Assembly (NCBI RefSeq): GCF_000373485.1
Contig: NZ_KB891585.1
Span: forward strand, 421,860-485,859
DNA length: 64,000 nucleotides
Direction: 5' to 3'
Source: Dasania marina DSM 21967
GTDB taxonomy: Bacteria > Pseudomonadota > Gammaproteobacteria > Pseudomonadales > Dasaniaceae
In this document: positions 28,015-38,357 of the stretch, one piece after another
Layout: each line of letters starts with the position of its first letter
How positions within the stretch are numbered: the stretch's first letter is position 1
Notes under the pieces: generated by a model
Told to the model about the DNA's origin: nothing
What the model saw: only the letters and a program-made list of their open reading frames with translations
Databases searched by the model: none
Translations under genes and position numbers: made by a program

Positions 28015-30354
28015 TTATTGCCAATAATAAGCTTTATTGGCTCGCTGGTAGTTTATGTGGAGTGCTGTCGCGCTAGCATCAACGCTTAGTGCACCTTGCG
28101 CGGCCGTGCTGAAAGCTACCGCACCTAACTGCTGATAACGCTGCACCACTTGCGCGCTAGGGTGCATAAAACGATTATGGTAACCGCTAGAATAAATCAC
28201 CACTTTGGGCTGCACCCGCTTAATAAAAGGCCAGGATGAAGAACTTAGGCTGCCGTGATGAGGCGCCAATAATAGCTCGGCGTTAAGCTGCTCACCGTAG
28301 CGGGCGACTAACTGCTGCTCTCTGGCCCGCTCTATATCACCGGTTAATAATAGACTGTGATAGCGGTTGCTGATTTTTAACACGCAAGACGCATTATTAC
28401 TGCCGGTAGCCGGGCCACTGTCACCGGACATAAACTCAAACGCCACCCCATACCACTGCCACCGTTGCTGCTGGCAGCGCTGGCCCAGCTGGCTATAGTC
28501 GGTATTGTAGCTTGGTAAAGCTTCGCCCTTATAAAACTGTTTAACGGTGAGTTGTTGCAGCACCTCAGGCAACCCTCCGGCGTGATCATTATCGCCGTGG
28601 CTAATCACCAACGCATCGATGGCTTTTATACCCTGCGCTCTAAAATAAGGCAGCAATACACTATTGGCCATGCTGCCCTCCGGCCAAGCCGCACCGACAT
28701 CAAACAGTAGATATTTATCGCGGCTATTCACTAATACCGACAAGCCCTGGCCCACATCAAACACTAGCACCGTGAAATGGCTGTCAGGCTTGCTAATAGT
28801 AGGGCTATACCACAGCGGTAGGCATAACAAACAGGCCAGCCAGCGGCCCGGCAGCGCCTTGGGTAACAGCAGTAGTAAACTAGCCGCCAATAATAATACA
28901 TAGCCTAAGCCATTATCATCAGCCGGGGTTAATACCGCCGCATGTGCTTGTAACCACTGCAAGCCGGCCATAAATTGCGCCAGCATGGCATTCAGCCCCT
29001 GCCATAACAGGCCCGATAGCAGCCCCTGATCAAATAAGCTAAGCAAGGCTGCCAGCAACAAACCGGGGATGAGTAACAGACTAAATAAGGGGATGGCGAT
29101 AAGATTTACCAGCACCGCCAACAAGGGCGCCTGCTTAAACAGCAGTAATAATATCGGCGTTAGCGCAATAAATACCGCCCACTGCGCCCTCAGCCAGGGT
29201 TTTCGTAGCACACTCTTTAAACCTAAGCCGCTGGCTTGAGCATGGTAGCGATTACCGCAGCACAACAAAATAGCAGCCACCGCAACAAAGGAGAGGTAAA
29301 ACGAAGGGCTGATTACCGCCAGCGGGTCCAGCAATAAACACAGCAGTAAAGCCAGGTTAAAACGGTAAAACAGCGTTAAATGCCTAGCGCACAACATGGC
29401 CAGCATAAACACCCATACCATCACCGCCGCACGCTGGGTAGGTAGCGAGAAACCTGCAGCAGCGGCATAAACACCGGCAAACAGGCTGGCACTGAGGCAG
29501 CTATACCTCACCACATGATACGGCTGTAATAGCAACGCCAGCAGACGCCCGCCATAAAACCCTATCACCGCCAATATGCCTATATGCAGGCCCGAAATTA
29601 CCCACAGGTGCAAAGTGCCGGTATCACTTAATAGCTGCCACTGGCTGCTGCTTACCCCACGTTTATCGGCAACCAGTAAGGCTTTAATCAGACCGCTGTG
29701 GTCTAGACCCTGCAAACGCTTATCTAAAAACTGCACTATGCGCCAGCGCCAGTAATCTAGGCTATAGCGGTTATGACCTAGCAACTGGTTGTCGTCGTTA
29801 TTAAGCACCTTCCCTTGCGCATCTATGCCTTGCTGTAGCAACCAAGATTGATAATCAAAGCCGGCAGGATTACTTAAACCACGTGGCTGCCGCAGCTCGG
29901 CACTGAGCCGCCAGCGCTGGCCCGGAATAATGGCAGGGCCGCCGTACCAGTGCAGCTGTACTTTTTTTAACGCTAAGGCTTGTTTCGCAAAAGGCTGCCC
30001 CTGCTGATCGTGGCTGTGCAGTATCTGCAGTTCAAAACGCTGTACCGATTGGCCATAGCGCAGGGTTTGTTTAGGCAGTCCGACCACTTGCCCCTCTATG
30101 CTGATACTCTGGTTTTCGTGGCTAAGCGGCAAGCGCTGCGCTAATAGCTGCTGGCCATGGTAGTGGCCATAGCCCAGCCCCATAATTAACAGTAAGAGCA
30201 AGCTTGCGTAGCGGCGATATCTTGTGCGCTGCAATAGCAAACACAACACTAGCCCTAGCAAGCCCAGCGCTAACAGAGTGGGTCGCGTTAATAATTGCGG
30301 TAAGCCCGCCGTAGCAGCTATGCCTAGGCTGAGCGCAACCATCCATGATTGCAT
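28015..30354 (-). CDS. comEC: DNA internalisation protein ComEC/Rec2
   Basis: ComEC forms the inner-membrane channel for single-stranded DNA in natural transformation. From the ATG at 30354 it has 779 residues. An N-terminal hydrophobic stretch comes first, then an OB-like DUF4131 region (about 60-150), the Competence transmembrane domain with HLWVISGLHIG (about 245-510), and a C-terminal metallo-beta-lactamase domain with SHGDNDHAGG and LLAPHHGS. An ATG at 30411 would add 19 residues with no better ribosome site. It diverges from the DUF2062 gene. No pilus or other competence genes are in the window. Confidence 0.94.
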   Translation of the reverse strand: MQSWMVALSLGIAATAGLPQLLTRPTLLALGLLGLVLCLLLQRTRYRRYASLLLLLIMGLGYGHYHGQQLLAQRLPLSHENQSISIEGQVVGLPKQTLRYGQSVQRFELQILHSHDQQGQPFAKQALALKKVQLHWYGGPAIIPGQRWRLSAELRQPRGLSNPAGFDYQSWLLQQGIDAQGKVLNNDDNQLLGHNRYSLDYWRWRIVQFLDKRLQGLDHSGLIKALLVADKRGVSSSQWQLLSDTGTLHLWVISGLHIGILAVIGFYGGRLLALLLQPYHVVRYSCLSASLFAGVYAAAAGFSLPTQRAAVMVWVFMLAMLCARHLTLFYRFNLALLLCLLLDPLAVISPSFYLSFVAVAAILLCCGNRYHAQASGLGLKSVLRKPWLRAQWAVFIALTPILLLLFKQAPLLAVLVNLIAIPLFSLLLIPGLLLAALLSLFDQGLLSGLLWQGLNAMLAQFMAGLQWLQAHAAVLTPADDNGLGYVLLLAASLLLLLPKALPGRWLACLLCLPLWYSPTISKPDSHFTVLVFDVGQGLSVLVNSRDKYLLFDVGAAWPEGSMANSVLLPYFRAQGIKAIDALVISHGDNDHAGGLPEVLQQLTVKQFYKGEALPSYNTDYSQLGQRCQQQRWQWYGVAFEFMSGDSGPATGSNNASCVLKISNRYHSLLLTGDIERAREQQLVARYGEQLNAELLLAPHHGSLSSSSWPFIKRVQPKVVIYSSGYHNRFMHPSAQVVQRYQQLGAVAFSTAAQGALSVDASATALHINYQRANKAYYWQ

Positions 30355-30446
30355 GATACTGTTTCCGTTATTGCGAACTTGAGTGCATAATATGCGCCGT
30401 TTAGTCATCACTAAGTGTTAACGTTCAGGGATAACACCGTTTTATT

Positions 30447-30977
30447 ATGACCAAAAAGTTTATTCAGCGATTCTTACCTGACCCTACTTGGATTAAAAAT
30501 CATCAATCACTACGGTTTTTAGGTGACTGGTTACACGATCCCAACATTTGGCACCTCAACAGACGCAGCGCTTCGATGGCGGTGTTTATAGGCTTATTTA
30601 TAGCCTTTGTACCCCTACCCTCGCAAATGTTAATGGCCGCGGTATTGGCCGTATTATTAAGAGTTAATCTGCCGCTGTCGGTATTATTAGTTTGGGTTAG
30701 CAACCCCATAACCATGCCGCCGCTGTTTTATATGGCCTATAAAGTAGGCTTTGCCTTGATAGGCGACAGCCACGCCCCAGCCTTTCACTTTCAATTATCG
30801 TGGCAGTGGTTAAGCACAGGGCTGGCCACTGTCTGGCAGCCGTTTTTGCTGGGCTGCTTTGTGTGCGGTTTATTTCTTGGCTTGCTAGGCAGCGCCCTAA
30901 CCCGCGTTGCTTGGCGCTGGCATGTAGTACACCTCTGGAATAAGCGCCGCCTGCGCCGCAGCATTGCAAAAAAATAG
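30447..30977 (+). CDS. DUF2062 membrane protein
   Basis: The 176-residue inner-membrane protein of the DUF2062 family has blocks NRRSASMAVFIGLFIAFVPLPSQM near 41-63 (read in two parts), VSNPITMPPLFY near 91, and a second hydrophobic pair at 130-155. It ends in a basic tail RRLRRSIAKK. The function is unknown; homologues often neighbour comEC or the lol genes in gammaproteobacteria. It converges on lolE with 28 bp between stops. Confidence 0.88.
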   Translation: MTKKFIQRFLPDPTWIKNHQSLRFLGDWLHDPNIWHLNRRSASMAVFIGLFIAFVPLPSQMLMAAVLAVLLRVNLPLSVLLVWVSNPITMPPLFYMAYKVGFALIGDSHAPAFHFQLSWQWLSTGLATVWQPFLLGCFVCGLFLGLLGSALTRVAWRWHVVHLWNKRRLRRSIAKK

Positions 30978-31005
30978 CACTGAAAATAACGCTTACTCGT
31001 AACGC

Positions 31006-32244
31006 CTACTCGTAACGTAAAGCTTCCGCTGGTCGAACTTTTGCCGCTCGCCACGCAGGATATATTGTTGCCAACACACTCATGATAAACGCCGTAGCTG
31101 CCACCAACAGCACATCAGACTGGCGTATATCCACCGGCAAATAATCTACCGGGTACACATCAGAATTTAAAAAATGGTAATTTAGTAGCTGCTCTAAGCC
31201 GGCCACGATATCAGTTACCGACACGCTTAAACCCAAGCCTAACAACACCCCAAAGCCAGTGCCTACCAAACCAATTAGGCTACCCTGCACAATAAAAATC
31301 ATCATTACTTGCCTGGGGCTAGCACCCAGCGTGCGCAATATAGCAATATCGGCCTGCTTATCGGTAACCACCATCACCAATGCCGACACCACATTAAATG
31401 CGGCTACCGCAATAATAATAAACAGCATTAAACCCACCAGCTGTTTAGAGAGCTGTATGGCAGAATATAAATTACCGTGGCTGCGGGTCCAATCGCGGCT
31501 GCTATAGCCGTAAGGTAGGCTTTGTTCTAGCTCCCAAGCTACCCGCGGTGCGGCAAAGGTATTGTTGAGTAATAGACGCAAGCCCTGCGCGCTAGGGTTA
31601 CCTGCCACCAAAGGCTGGGCGGTAGCCAGTGACAGCAATATCACCGACTGATCCAACTCGGTGCCGGTATTAAAGTCAGCAAGCAATCGCAGGCGCTTAA
31701 ATATAGGTTGAGTTTTACCACTGGCCGATTGCTGGGGAATCATAATATTAACGTTATCGCCGGGCTGCAAAGCTAAACGCTGCGCTAAAGCATGACCTAT
31801 CACCACGGTATCAGGCTGCTGCGCTAACTGTGCCAAAGCCTCGGGTTTGATGAACTGATCAATAATAGACACCTGCGCCTCGCGCTCTACATCTATGCCA
31901 TAAATCATCACCGATTCGACATCGGTGCCGTGTAATAACATACCGCCTAATTGTATAAAGGGCGCAACGGCTTTCACCTCGCTGTGCTGCGTAATGATTT
32001 TTTCTACCGCGGGCCAATCACCGTTATCGCCATGGTGGTTAATAATAATATGCGGCACTAAACCTAAAATACGCTCGCGCATTTCCTTATCAAAACCATT
32101 CATCACCGATAGCACAACAATCAACAAGGCCACGCCCACGGTCATACCCAACATAGAAACCAGCGAGATAAATGACACCAATTGGCTGCGCCGCTTAGCG
32201 CCGGCATAACGCAGGCCTATAAATAAAGAGCAGGGTTTAAACAT
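31006..32244 (-). CDS. lolE: Lipoprotein-releasing ABC transporter permease LolE
   Basis: With LolC and LolD it releases outer-membrane lipoproteins from the inner membrane to LolA. The 412 residues start with FIGLRYAGAKRRSQLVSF, have one N-terminal helix, a periplasmic MacB-like domain (about 50-260) and the FtsX three-helix module (about 270-410) ending AAKVRPAEALRYE. It is third in the lolC-lolD-lolE order and ends 4 bp after lolD. Assignment as LolE rather than LolC rests on this order. Confidence 0.93.
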   Translation of the reverse strand: MFKPCSLFIGLRYAGAKRRSQLVSFISLVSMLGMTVGVALLIVVLSVMNGFDKEMRERILGLVPHIIINHHGDNGDWPAVEKIITQHSEVKAVAPFIQLGGMLLHGTDVESVMIYGIDVEREAQVSIIDQFIKPEALAQLAQQPDTVVIGHALAQRLALQPGDNVNIMIPQQSASGKTQPIFKRLRLLADFNTGTELDQSVILLSLATAQPLVAGNPSAQGLRLLLNNTFAAPRVAWELEQSLPYGYSSRDWTRSHGNLYSAIQLSKQLVGLMLFIIIAVAAFNVVSALVMVVTDKQADIAILRTLGASPRQVMMIFIVQGSLIGLVGTGFGVLLGLGLSVSVTDIVAGLEQLLNYHFLNSDVYPVDYLPVDIRQSDVLLVAATAFIMSVLATIYPAWRAAKVRPAEALRYE

Positions 32245-32248
32245 GGGT

Positions 32249-32980
32249 TTAGCTGGCCCCGATGGCTGAGTGTGTGGGCTGTAAGTGTAACTGCCCTTCC
32301 GACAAGCTATACACCTTGCTCATGCGCCTAGCCAAGGTCATATCGTGGGTTACCACGATAAAGCTGGTAGCTAAGCTGCTGTTTAATTCTGCCATTAGCT
32401 GATGGATATCATCGGCGGTATGTTGATCTAAGTTACCGGTAGGCTCATCCATTAACACACATTGTGGCGCTGCCACTAAAGCTCTAGCGATGGCGACACG
32501 CTGGCGCTCGCCACCGGATAACTCACTGGGTTTATGTTGCAAGCGCTGGCCTAAACCCACCCGATTTAAAAAATCAGCAGCCTGCTGCTTGGCCTGTTTG
32601 GCCGAACAAGTGCCTAACAATAAAGGCATAGCGACATTTTCCAGCGCAGTAAACTCGCCTAGTAAATGGTGAAACTGATAGACAAAACCCAAGTGCTGCT
32701 GGCGCAAAAAACCGCGCTGGGTTTCCGATAAAGTATTGAAACTTTTACCGGCAATGGACACCGATCCTTCACAGGGTAAATCCAAGCCGCCTAGCATATT
32801 AAGCAAAGTGGATTTGCCCGATCCGGAAGCGCCCACTATGGCCAGCATGTCACCGGCCTGCACTTGTAGATTAACCCCTTGCAGCACCGCTAATTGCTGC
32901 GGCCCTTGCTGGTAACTTTTATACACATTGTCACAGGCTAAAACGGTAGGCTGAGATTGAGGTTGAGTTTGAAAGTTCAA
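32249..32980 (-). CDS. lolD: Lipoprotein-releasing ABC transporter ATPase LolD
   Basis: The 243-residue ATPase energises LolCE. Walker A is GASGSGKST near 51-59, the signature [15 protein letters not shown] near 155, and Walker [13 protein letters not shown] near 175. [15 protein letters not shown] is the Q-loop region typical of LolD. It is located between lolC and lolE. Confidence 0.97.
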   Translation of the reverse strand: MNFQTQPQSQPTVLACDNVYKSYQQGPQQLAVLQGVNLQVQAGDMLAIVGASGSGKSTLLNMLGGLDLPCEGSVSIAGKSFNTLSETQRGFLRQQHLGFVYQFHHLLGEFTALENVAMPLLLGTCSAKQAKQQAADFLNRVGLGQRLQHKPSELSGGERQRVAIARALVAAPQCVLMDEPTGNLDQHTADDIHQLMAELNSSLATSFIVVTHDMTLARRMSKVYSLSEGQLHLQPTHSAIGAS

Positions 32981-33001
32981 GCGACACCTTCTTTAATAGT
33001 A

Positions 33002-34243
33002 TTATTCATAACGCAGAGCTTCTGCGGGGTGTATGTTGGCGGCGCGCATAGCCGGATATATGGTGGCTAAAGCGCTGAGTAAAAAACCAGCGCCGGCAAT
33101 TATCGCAATATCTTGCCACTGCACCACCGAGGGAATTTTACTAATAAAATACACATTGGGATTAAATACGGTTAGGCCTAACCAAGACTCCAGCGTAGCC
33201 ACTACCTCGCCCACATAAAAGGCCAAGGGCAAGCCCAGCACTATGCCTAGCAAAATGCCGCCACTGCCTACCGCCATACCCTGTATCATAAAAATATTAC
33301 GTATGGCCTTGGGCGACATACCCATGGTGCGCAACACGGCAATATCGGAACGTTTATCGGCCACCATCATGGTTAAGATAGAAATAATATTAAACGCGGC
33401 TATGGTCACTATCACCAGCAACAGTAAGGTGATCATAGTTTTTTCCATTTTCATGGCCTGAAACAAACTACCCTGGGATTGCTGCCAGCTGCTGGCTTTA
33501 GCACCGGGGAATAGTTGCTGCGCCAATTGCGGTAGCAATATGGGCGCGGCAAAAATATCCTGTAACTCTACCCGCAAACCGGTCACGTCCTCGCCTAGCT
33601 GAAATAACTTTTGGCCATCCGCTAAATGGATAAAGGCGGTATCACTATCTAATTGTGCACCCACGCTAAAAATAGCCACTACCGTAAAGCGCTTCACTCG
33701 GGGGTAAACCCCAACCGGAGTAATGGTAACCTTGGGCAACATCACCGTGACTTCATCGCCAGGTCTAACCCCCATATAGCGGGCCAGAATATCACCCAGC
33801 ACTATGCCGTAGCGCCCTTGCTGTAACTGCGCCATATCACCGGCAATAATATGCTCGGCCATAGTCGACACCCCTTGCTCTAAGGTGGGGTCTATGGCAT
33901 TTAAACGCGCATTTCGCAAAACACCATAGCGGCTGAGCATCACATTACCCGCCACATAGGGCGCTGCGGCTTTTACCTCAGGATGTTGGCTTAGCTTTTG
34001 CTGCCATTGCGGCCAATTGTGTAAAGCTGGCTCGGCGGTAATATGGCCGTGGGGTAATACCGACAAAATACGGCCGCGCAGTTCGGACTCAAAGCCGTTC
34101 ATTACCGACAGCACCACAATTAATGCCAGCACCCCTAACACCATACCCAATAAGGAGATCAGTGAAACAAAGGAGATAAATTGGTTGCGGCGCTTGGCCT
34201 GTGTGTAGCGCAGCCCTATAAACAGGGCCAAGGGTTTATACAT
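33002..34243 (-). CDS. lolC: Lipoprotein-releasing ABC transporter permease LolC
   Basis: The 413-residue permease is a paralogue of the one at 31006-32244, starting FIGLRYTQAKRRNQFISF and ending AANIHPAEALRYE, with the same helix-periplasmic domain-FtsX layout. LolC is the subunit that contacts LolA through a periplasmic hook. It is first in the operon, 21 bp before lolD. Its start faces the PilZ gene across a 130-bp divergent region. Confidence 0.95.
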   Translation of the reverse strand: MYKPLALFIGLRYTQAKRRNQFISFVSLISLLGMVLGVLALIVVLSVMNGFESELRGRILSVLPHGHITAEPALHNWPQWQQKLSQHPEVKAAAPYVAGNVMLSRYGVLRNARLNAIDPTLEQGVSTMAEHIIAGDMAQLQQGRYGIVLGDILARYMGVRPGDEVTVMLPKVTITPVGVYPRVKRFTVVAIFSVGAQLDSDTAFIHLADGQKLFQLGEDVTGLRVELQDIFAAPILLPQLAQQLFPGAKASSWQQSQGSLFQAMKMEKTMITLLLLVIVTIAAFNIISILTMMVADKRSDIAVLRTMGMSPKAIRNIFMIQGMAVGSGGILLGIVLGLPLAFYVGEVVATLESWLGLTVFNPNVYFISKIPSVVQWQDIAIIAGAGFLLSALATIYPAMRAANIHPAEALRYE

Positions 34244-34373
34244 TGTTTTTATTTATACCGTTACAGATTAAAAACTTAGCGCTACACTTATCGCTATCAC
34301 AAGTCAGCATTGAGCCCGTGTGCGCCTATACCCTTGAGTTAACAAGCCGGGCAAAACAGAGTGTAACCTATCT

Positions 34374-34985
34374 ATGGATAAATCGTCTCCCTCTTCTAAG
34401 ACCAACCCCTTTGACATGGGGGATATGCGCAATTATTTTAGGGTCAGCTCTGAGGTTAAAATTCGCACTGTGCCCTGCAGCCAGCAGCAAGTAGAAAAGG
34501 AGCTGTGGCCGAAAGCGCTAAGTAAAAGCCCCTCCCTACTGTTATTAGAAGCCTTAAAAATTACTGAGCATGAAGCGGCCCCCTTATTGCGCAGCATAGG
34601 CGAGCAAAATCGAGCGGTGGAACAGTATTTACGTAATATTAATAAACGCCTAGAGTTGATAGGCAGTTATTTAAATGAAAGTAGCGAACAACAGAATGAT
34701 AGCAGTGAGCAGCACGTTCTGATTAGCGAAGGCGGTATAGAGTATAAAGTTGACAGTTTAAGTCATAGTAAACTGGGGGATTATCTAGCCTTAGAAGTGA
34801 TACTCAGCCTGTCGCAATCCGCCCTATCACTGTTTGGCAAAGTGATTAATGTACGCGAGAAAAATAAGCAATACCTAATAGGCGTAGAATTTTTACAGCT
34901 GAAAGAGCTAGACAGGCAGCAGCTGGCTAAGCATGTCATACAACAGCAACTGGCTGACAAGCGTGATGCTAAAGCCAAAGGCTAA
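34374..34985 (+). CDS. PilZ-like protein
   Basis: The 203-residue cytoplasmic protein has an RxxxR-type site (MRNYFRVS near 18-25), a helical middle (about 60-105, polar, probably coiled), and a C-terminal beta region. There LISEGGIEYKV stands in the position of the second PilZ motif in imperfect form. PilZ proteins bind cyclic di-GMP, but this degenerate second motif makes binding uncertain. In Pseudomonas a PilZ gene also lies beside lolCDE, from memory. A strong terminator follows the stop. Confidence 0.72.
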   Translation: MDKSSPSSKTNPFDMGDMRNYFRVSSEVKIRTVPCSQQQVEKELWPKALSKSPSLLLLEALKITEHEAAPLLRSIGEQNRAVEQYLRNINKRLELIGSYLNESSEQQNDSSEQHVLISEGGIEYKVDSLSHSKLGDYLALEVILSLSQSALSLFGKVINVREKNKQYLIGVEFLQLKELDRQQLAKHVIQQQLADKRDAKAKG

Positions 34986-34995
34986 TACACACCTT

Positions 34996-35035
34996 AAAAA
35001 AAAGGGGCGCCGCTAATTGCTGCACCCCTTTTTTA
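34996..35035 (+). terminator. Rho-independent terminator after the PilZ gene
   Basis: An A-run, AAGGGGCGC, a loop, GCACCCC and a T-run form a hairpin with one mismatch just after the stop. The A-run makes it usable on both strands, so it may also end nqrM transcription. Confidence 0.82.
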
Positions 35036-35058
35036 TTTATAGCTTAAGGCTATTGCGC

Positions 35059-35292
35059 TTATTTTTTAGTAGCGTCATAGGCTAGCTCGGTTTTTGCTAA
35101 GCTAGCTATGCGCTCATTCTCGTCATCACAAATCTCCTGGTCGCCACCGCAAATATCGCAAGCAGTCTCCATACCCAAAGCACTCATACCGCCACAGGAG
35201 CCTGTAATAGGCTTTTTACCCATAATCACACCTATGGCCATAGCGGCGATAACAAAGGCGATAAAACAAAAGGTAATAATAAATGTGGCCAT
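35059..35292 (-). CDS. nqrM: Na+-NQR maturation protein NqrM
   Basis: The 77-residue membrane protein has one N-terminal helix (FIITFCFIAFVIAAMAIGV) followed by the Cys cluster GSCGGMSALG...CDICGG. This is the signature of NqrM (DUF539), which delivers iron for the Cys4 iron centre between NqrD and NqrE. It lies last in the nqrABCDEF-apbE-nqrM series, where it is expected. About 165 bp with two dyads separate it from apbE. Confidence 0.93.
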   Translation of the reverse strand: MATFIITFCFIAFVIAAMAIGVIMGKKPITGSCGGMSALGMETACDICGGDQEICDDENERIASLAKTELAYDATKK

Positions 35293-35324
35293 GATAGTGT
35301 CTCTTTTAGTGACGTTTCGGTACC

Positions 35325-35363
35325 GGGGTCAGACCCCATATTCGATATTGGCGCTCTGACCCC
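35325..35363. repeat. GGGGTCAGA...TCTGACCCC inverted repeat
   Basis: Nine-base arms (35325-35333 and 35355-35363) flank a 21-nt centre. The same arms bound the repeats at 46762 and 47537, so this is a third, diverged member of the family, placed upstream of nqrM. Confidence 0.7.
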
Positions 35364-35426
35364 TTATTCCCTGGTTGGGCTGCGGGGGACAGAGCACTGC
35401 GCGGCCCGTCTTTGTAAATAGGCCCC

Positions 35427-35461
35427 GTAAAATACAGGGGTGTTGAACCCCTGTATTTTAC
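35427..35461 (-). terminator. Perfect 15-bp hairpin at the apbE stop
   Basis: GTAAAATACAGGGGT (35427-35441) pairs with ACCCCTGTATTTTAC (35447-35461) across 5 nt. It includes the apbE stop codon. The GC core with flanking TATTTTA on both sides could end transcription or protect the nqr transcript end; the T-tract is weak. Confidence 0.55.
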
Positions 35462-36501
35462 TGTAAATAAGGCCTAAAAGCATCGCTGTATTTAGCGGCA
35501 AAACCTTGCTCGGTTTTAACCAAAAGATATATCGCCAAGCCCTGCTGCTGGGCCAGTTTAAGCCCTGCCTCTGGCCCCATCACATTAATGGCGGTCGCTA
35601 AACCGTCGGCCTGCGCTGCCTCATCGGCAATCACGGTCACTGAAGCGAGGTTATGGGTAATAGGCTTGCCCGTAATCGGTGACAGGGTATGCGAGTAACG
35701 CTGCCCCTCTTTCTCGAAATAGTTACGGTAATCACCCGAGGTGGCAATAGCCTTATCGGTAAGGGCAACGGCCTTATACACCTCACCGAAGCTGCCGTCG
35801 GGCTGCTCTATCGCTATCAGCCACGGCTGGCGTTTAGGGCTGTGGCCGCTGAGACGCAGCTCACCGCCTACTTCCGCCATAAAATGCTGATAGCCCTGTT
35901 CCCTGAGTAAATCAGCAACTTGATCCACCCCGTAGCCTTTGGCTATAGCCGACAAATCAATTTGCAAAGGCGTTTTTTTGCTAATTGCTATGCTGCCTAT
36001 ATTCAACTCTATATTCTGAAAGCCAGCATCGGCCAACAAACTATCGATTAGCGTTTGGCTGGGTATTCTATCTTCGTGACCGGTATTGCCAAAACCCCAA
36101 GCATTCACCAACGGCCCTACCGTAATGTCAAAGGCGCCACCGGTCAGCCAGGAAATTTCCATGCTTTGCAATAACACATGAAATAGCTCAGGGCTAACCT
36201 GCTGCCACTGGCCTACCGGTAAGCGGTTGAATTGCATTAATTCAGAGTCGCTTATGTAAGTAGACATTTGCTGATTGATTTGCTGTAAGCGTTGATCAAC
36301 CAGTGCCTGTATCGCGGCAGCATCGATAGCCTGCTCGCCGTGCACCACAGTGATGTGGTACGTGGTACCCATGGTCTTGCCGCTGAGCTTAAGCGCCGCT
36401 AGGGGCTGCTCGCTGCAAGCAGAGAGTAAAGTGGTGAGGGCTAAAACAAAAACGGAGAGCATTGCTGCTCTCCGTTTTATCAATATCATCGTGGCTAGCA
36501 A
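35458..36501 (-). CDS. apbE: FAD:protein FMN transferase ApbE, lipoprotein
   Basis: ApbE attaches FMN from FAD to threonines of NqrB and NqrC in the periplasm. The 347 residues have a signal and lipobox (LLSACSEQ, Cys about 29). The fold blocks are GTTYHITVV, FDITVGPLVNAWGFG, IDLSAIAKGYGVDQVA, and SHTLSPITGKPI with the Mg-binding Asp/Thr region further on. It follows nqrF by 2 bp, exactly where the maturation enzyme is needed. Confidence 0.96.
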   Translation of the reverse strand: MLATMILIKRRAAMLSVFVLALTTLLSACSEQPLAALKLSGKTMGTTYHITVVHGEQAIDAAAIQALVDQRLQQINQQMSTYISDSELMQFNRLPVGQWQQVSPELFHVLLQSMEISWLTGGAFDITVGPLVNAWGFGNTGHEDRIPSQTLIDSLLADAGFQNIELNIGSIAISKKTPLQIDLSAIAKGYGVDQVADLLREQGYQHFMAEVGGELRLSGHSPKRQPWLIAIEQPDGSFGEVYKAVALTDKAIATSGDYRNYFEKEGQRYSHTLSPITGKPITHNLASVTVIADEAAQADGLATAINVMGPEAGLKLAQQQGLAIYLLVKTEQGFAAKYSDAFRPYLQ

Positions 36502-36503
36502 GA

Positions 36504-37721
36504 TTAAAACTCGTCCAACATGATGTTTTCTTTCTCTACGCCTAAATTAGTCAGCATACCGATAACCGCTGAGTTCATCATTGGTGGCCCACACATGTAG
36601 TACTCACAATCCTCTGGCGCTGGGTGGTCGTTAAGGTATTCATTTTGTAAAACATTATGAATAAACCCTGTTAAACCAGTCCAGTTATCTTCCGGCTGTG
36701 GATCACTTAAGGCTAAATGCCAAGTGAAGTTAGGGAAGTCTTTTGCCAGTTGATCGTACTCATCCGCGTAAAACACTTCGCGTACTGAACGAGCACCGTA
36801 CCAGAAAGTAATTTTGCGATCGGTTTTCAAACGCTTAAGCTGGTCGAAGATATGTGAACGCATAGGTGCCATACCCGCGCCACCACCAACAAACACCATT
36901 TCGTTATCTGTTTCTTTCGCGAAGAACTCACCGAAGGGGCCCATTACCTTAACTTTATCGCCAGGCTTCAAGTTAAAGACCCAAGAAGACATTTGCCCTG
37001 GTGTTAGTGCCAAGTTATTCGGCGGCGGCGTAGCACAACGAATATTAAACTTAACAATACCTTTTTCGCCGGGGTAGTTAGCCATAGAGTAAGCGCGGAT
37101 AATGGGCTCTTTAACGTTAGAAACAACATCCAAGAAGCCAAAGCGCTCCCAATCACCTTTGTACTCATCACCTAAATCAAAATCAGAGTACTTGACGGTG
37201 TGCGCGGGTGCTTCTAGCTGCACATAACCACCGGCACGGAAATCTACGTCTTCACCTTCAGGTAGTGTTAACACTAACTCTTTGATGAAAGTTGCTACGT
37301 TATCATTACTGGCAACGGTAGTTTCCCACTGTTTGATACCAAACACTTCTTCAGGTACTACTATCTTCATATCCTGCTTAACAGGGGTTTGACAGGATAG
37401 ACGCAAACCTTCTTTAACTTCACGCTTAGTAAAGTGCGGCTCTTCCGTTGGCAGCAAAGAACCACCGCCTTCTGAAACGATACACTTGCACTGGGCACAG
37501 CTACCGCCACCGCCACAGGCCGATGCTAAAAACACACCGTTGTTCGCAAGCGTTTGCAGTAACTTATCACCGGCGGGAACCGACAAGGTTTTTTCGCCAT
37601 TAATTTCGATATTGACGTTGCCTGAGCTCACCATGCGAGAGCGAGCAAACAGGATGACCACTACCAACGATAAAACGATGGTAGTAAACATCGCAACACC
37701 GAGAACGATTTCTGTATTCAT
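36504..37721 (-). CDS. nqrF: Na+-translocating NADH:quinone reductase subunit F
   Basis: NqrF takes electrons from NADH. The 405 residues have an N-terminal membrane helix, a 2Fe-2S ferredoxin domain ([13 protein letters not shown] near 69-81), an FAD domain ([13 protein letters not shown]) and an NADH domain ([15 protein letters not shown] and [11 protein letters not shown]). All four cluster cysteines are present, the fourth in LSCQTP. It is sixth in the nqr operon. Confidence 0.98.
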   Translation of the reverse strand: MNTEIVLGVAMFTTIVLSLVVVILFARSRMVSSGNVNIEINGEKTLSVPAGDKLLQTLANNGVFLASACGGGGSCAQCKCIVSEGGGSLLPTEEPHFTKREVKEGLRLSCQTPVKQDMKIVVPEEVFGIKQWETTVASNDNVATFIKELVLTLPEGEDVDFRAGGYVQLEAPAHTVKYSDFDLGDEYKGDWERFGFLDVVSNVKEPIIRAYSMANYPGEKGIVKFNIRCATPPPNNLALTPGQMSSWVFNLKPGDKVKVMGPFGEFFAKETDNEMVFVGGGAGMAPMRSHIFDQLKRLKTDRKITFWYGARSVREVFYADEYDQLAKDFPNFTWHLALSDPQPEDNWTGLTGFIHNVLQNEYLNDHPAPEDCEYYMCGPPMMNSAVIGMLTNLGVEKENIMLDEF

Positions 37722-37742
37722 AATATTCCTCTATCTTCTCGG

Positions 37743-38357
37743 TTAAAGGTCTATACCACCAAATGACATGAAGCCTAAAGACATCAAGCCAACGGTAATA
37801 AAGGTTATGCCTAAGCCTTGCAATCCAGCAGGTACATCACTGTATTTCATTTTTTCACGTATACCGGCTAACAACACTATCGCTAGCGCCCAACCGATAC
37901 CTGAACCTAAACCAAATACCACTGATTCACCAAAGTCGTAATCACGCTCAACCATAAACAATGAGGCACCCATAATGGCGCAGTTCACTGTAATCAAGGG
38001 CAAGAACACACCCAAGGCGTTATACAAAGCAGGTACGAATTTATCTAAGAACATTTCTAACATTTGAACTAAAGCAGCGATAACACCGATATAGCTCAAC
38101 AAGCCTAAAAAGCTTAAATCTACTGTCGCAAAGTCAGGGCTTAACCAAACTAAAGCACCTTCTTTAAGAAGATAGGCATAGATTAAATAGTTAACCGGTA
38201 CGGTAATCGCCAACACCACGATTACCGCAATGCCCAAGCCTATAGCGGCTTGCATTTTTTTAGACAGTGCCAACAAAGTACACATACCCAAGAAAAAGCT
38301 AAGCGCCATGTTGTCGATAAAAATCGACCTAACTAACAAACTTAAATAATGTTCCAT
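37743..38357 (-). CDS. nqrE: Na+-translocating NADH:quinone reductase subunit E
   Basis: The 204-residue integral membrane subunit has six helices. It is paired with NqrD in antiparallel fashion, and the two share an iron centre ligated by cysteines (visible in GMCTLLA and TVNCAIMG). Its ATG overlaps the stop of nqrD, so the two are translationally coupled. Length is standard. Confidence 0.97.
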   Translation of the reverse strand: MEHYLSLLVRSIFIDNMALSFFLGMCTLLALSKKMQAAIGLGIAVIVVLAITVPVNYLIYAYLLKEGALVWLSPDFATVDLSFLGLLSYIGVIAALVQMLEMFLDKFVPALYNALGVFLPLITVNCAIMGASLFMVERDYDFGESVVFGLGSGIGWALAIVLLAGIREKMKYSDVPAGLQGLGITFITVGLMSLGFMSFGGIDL

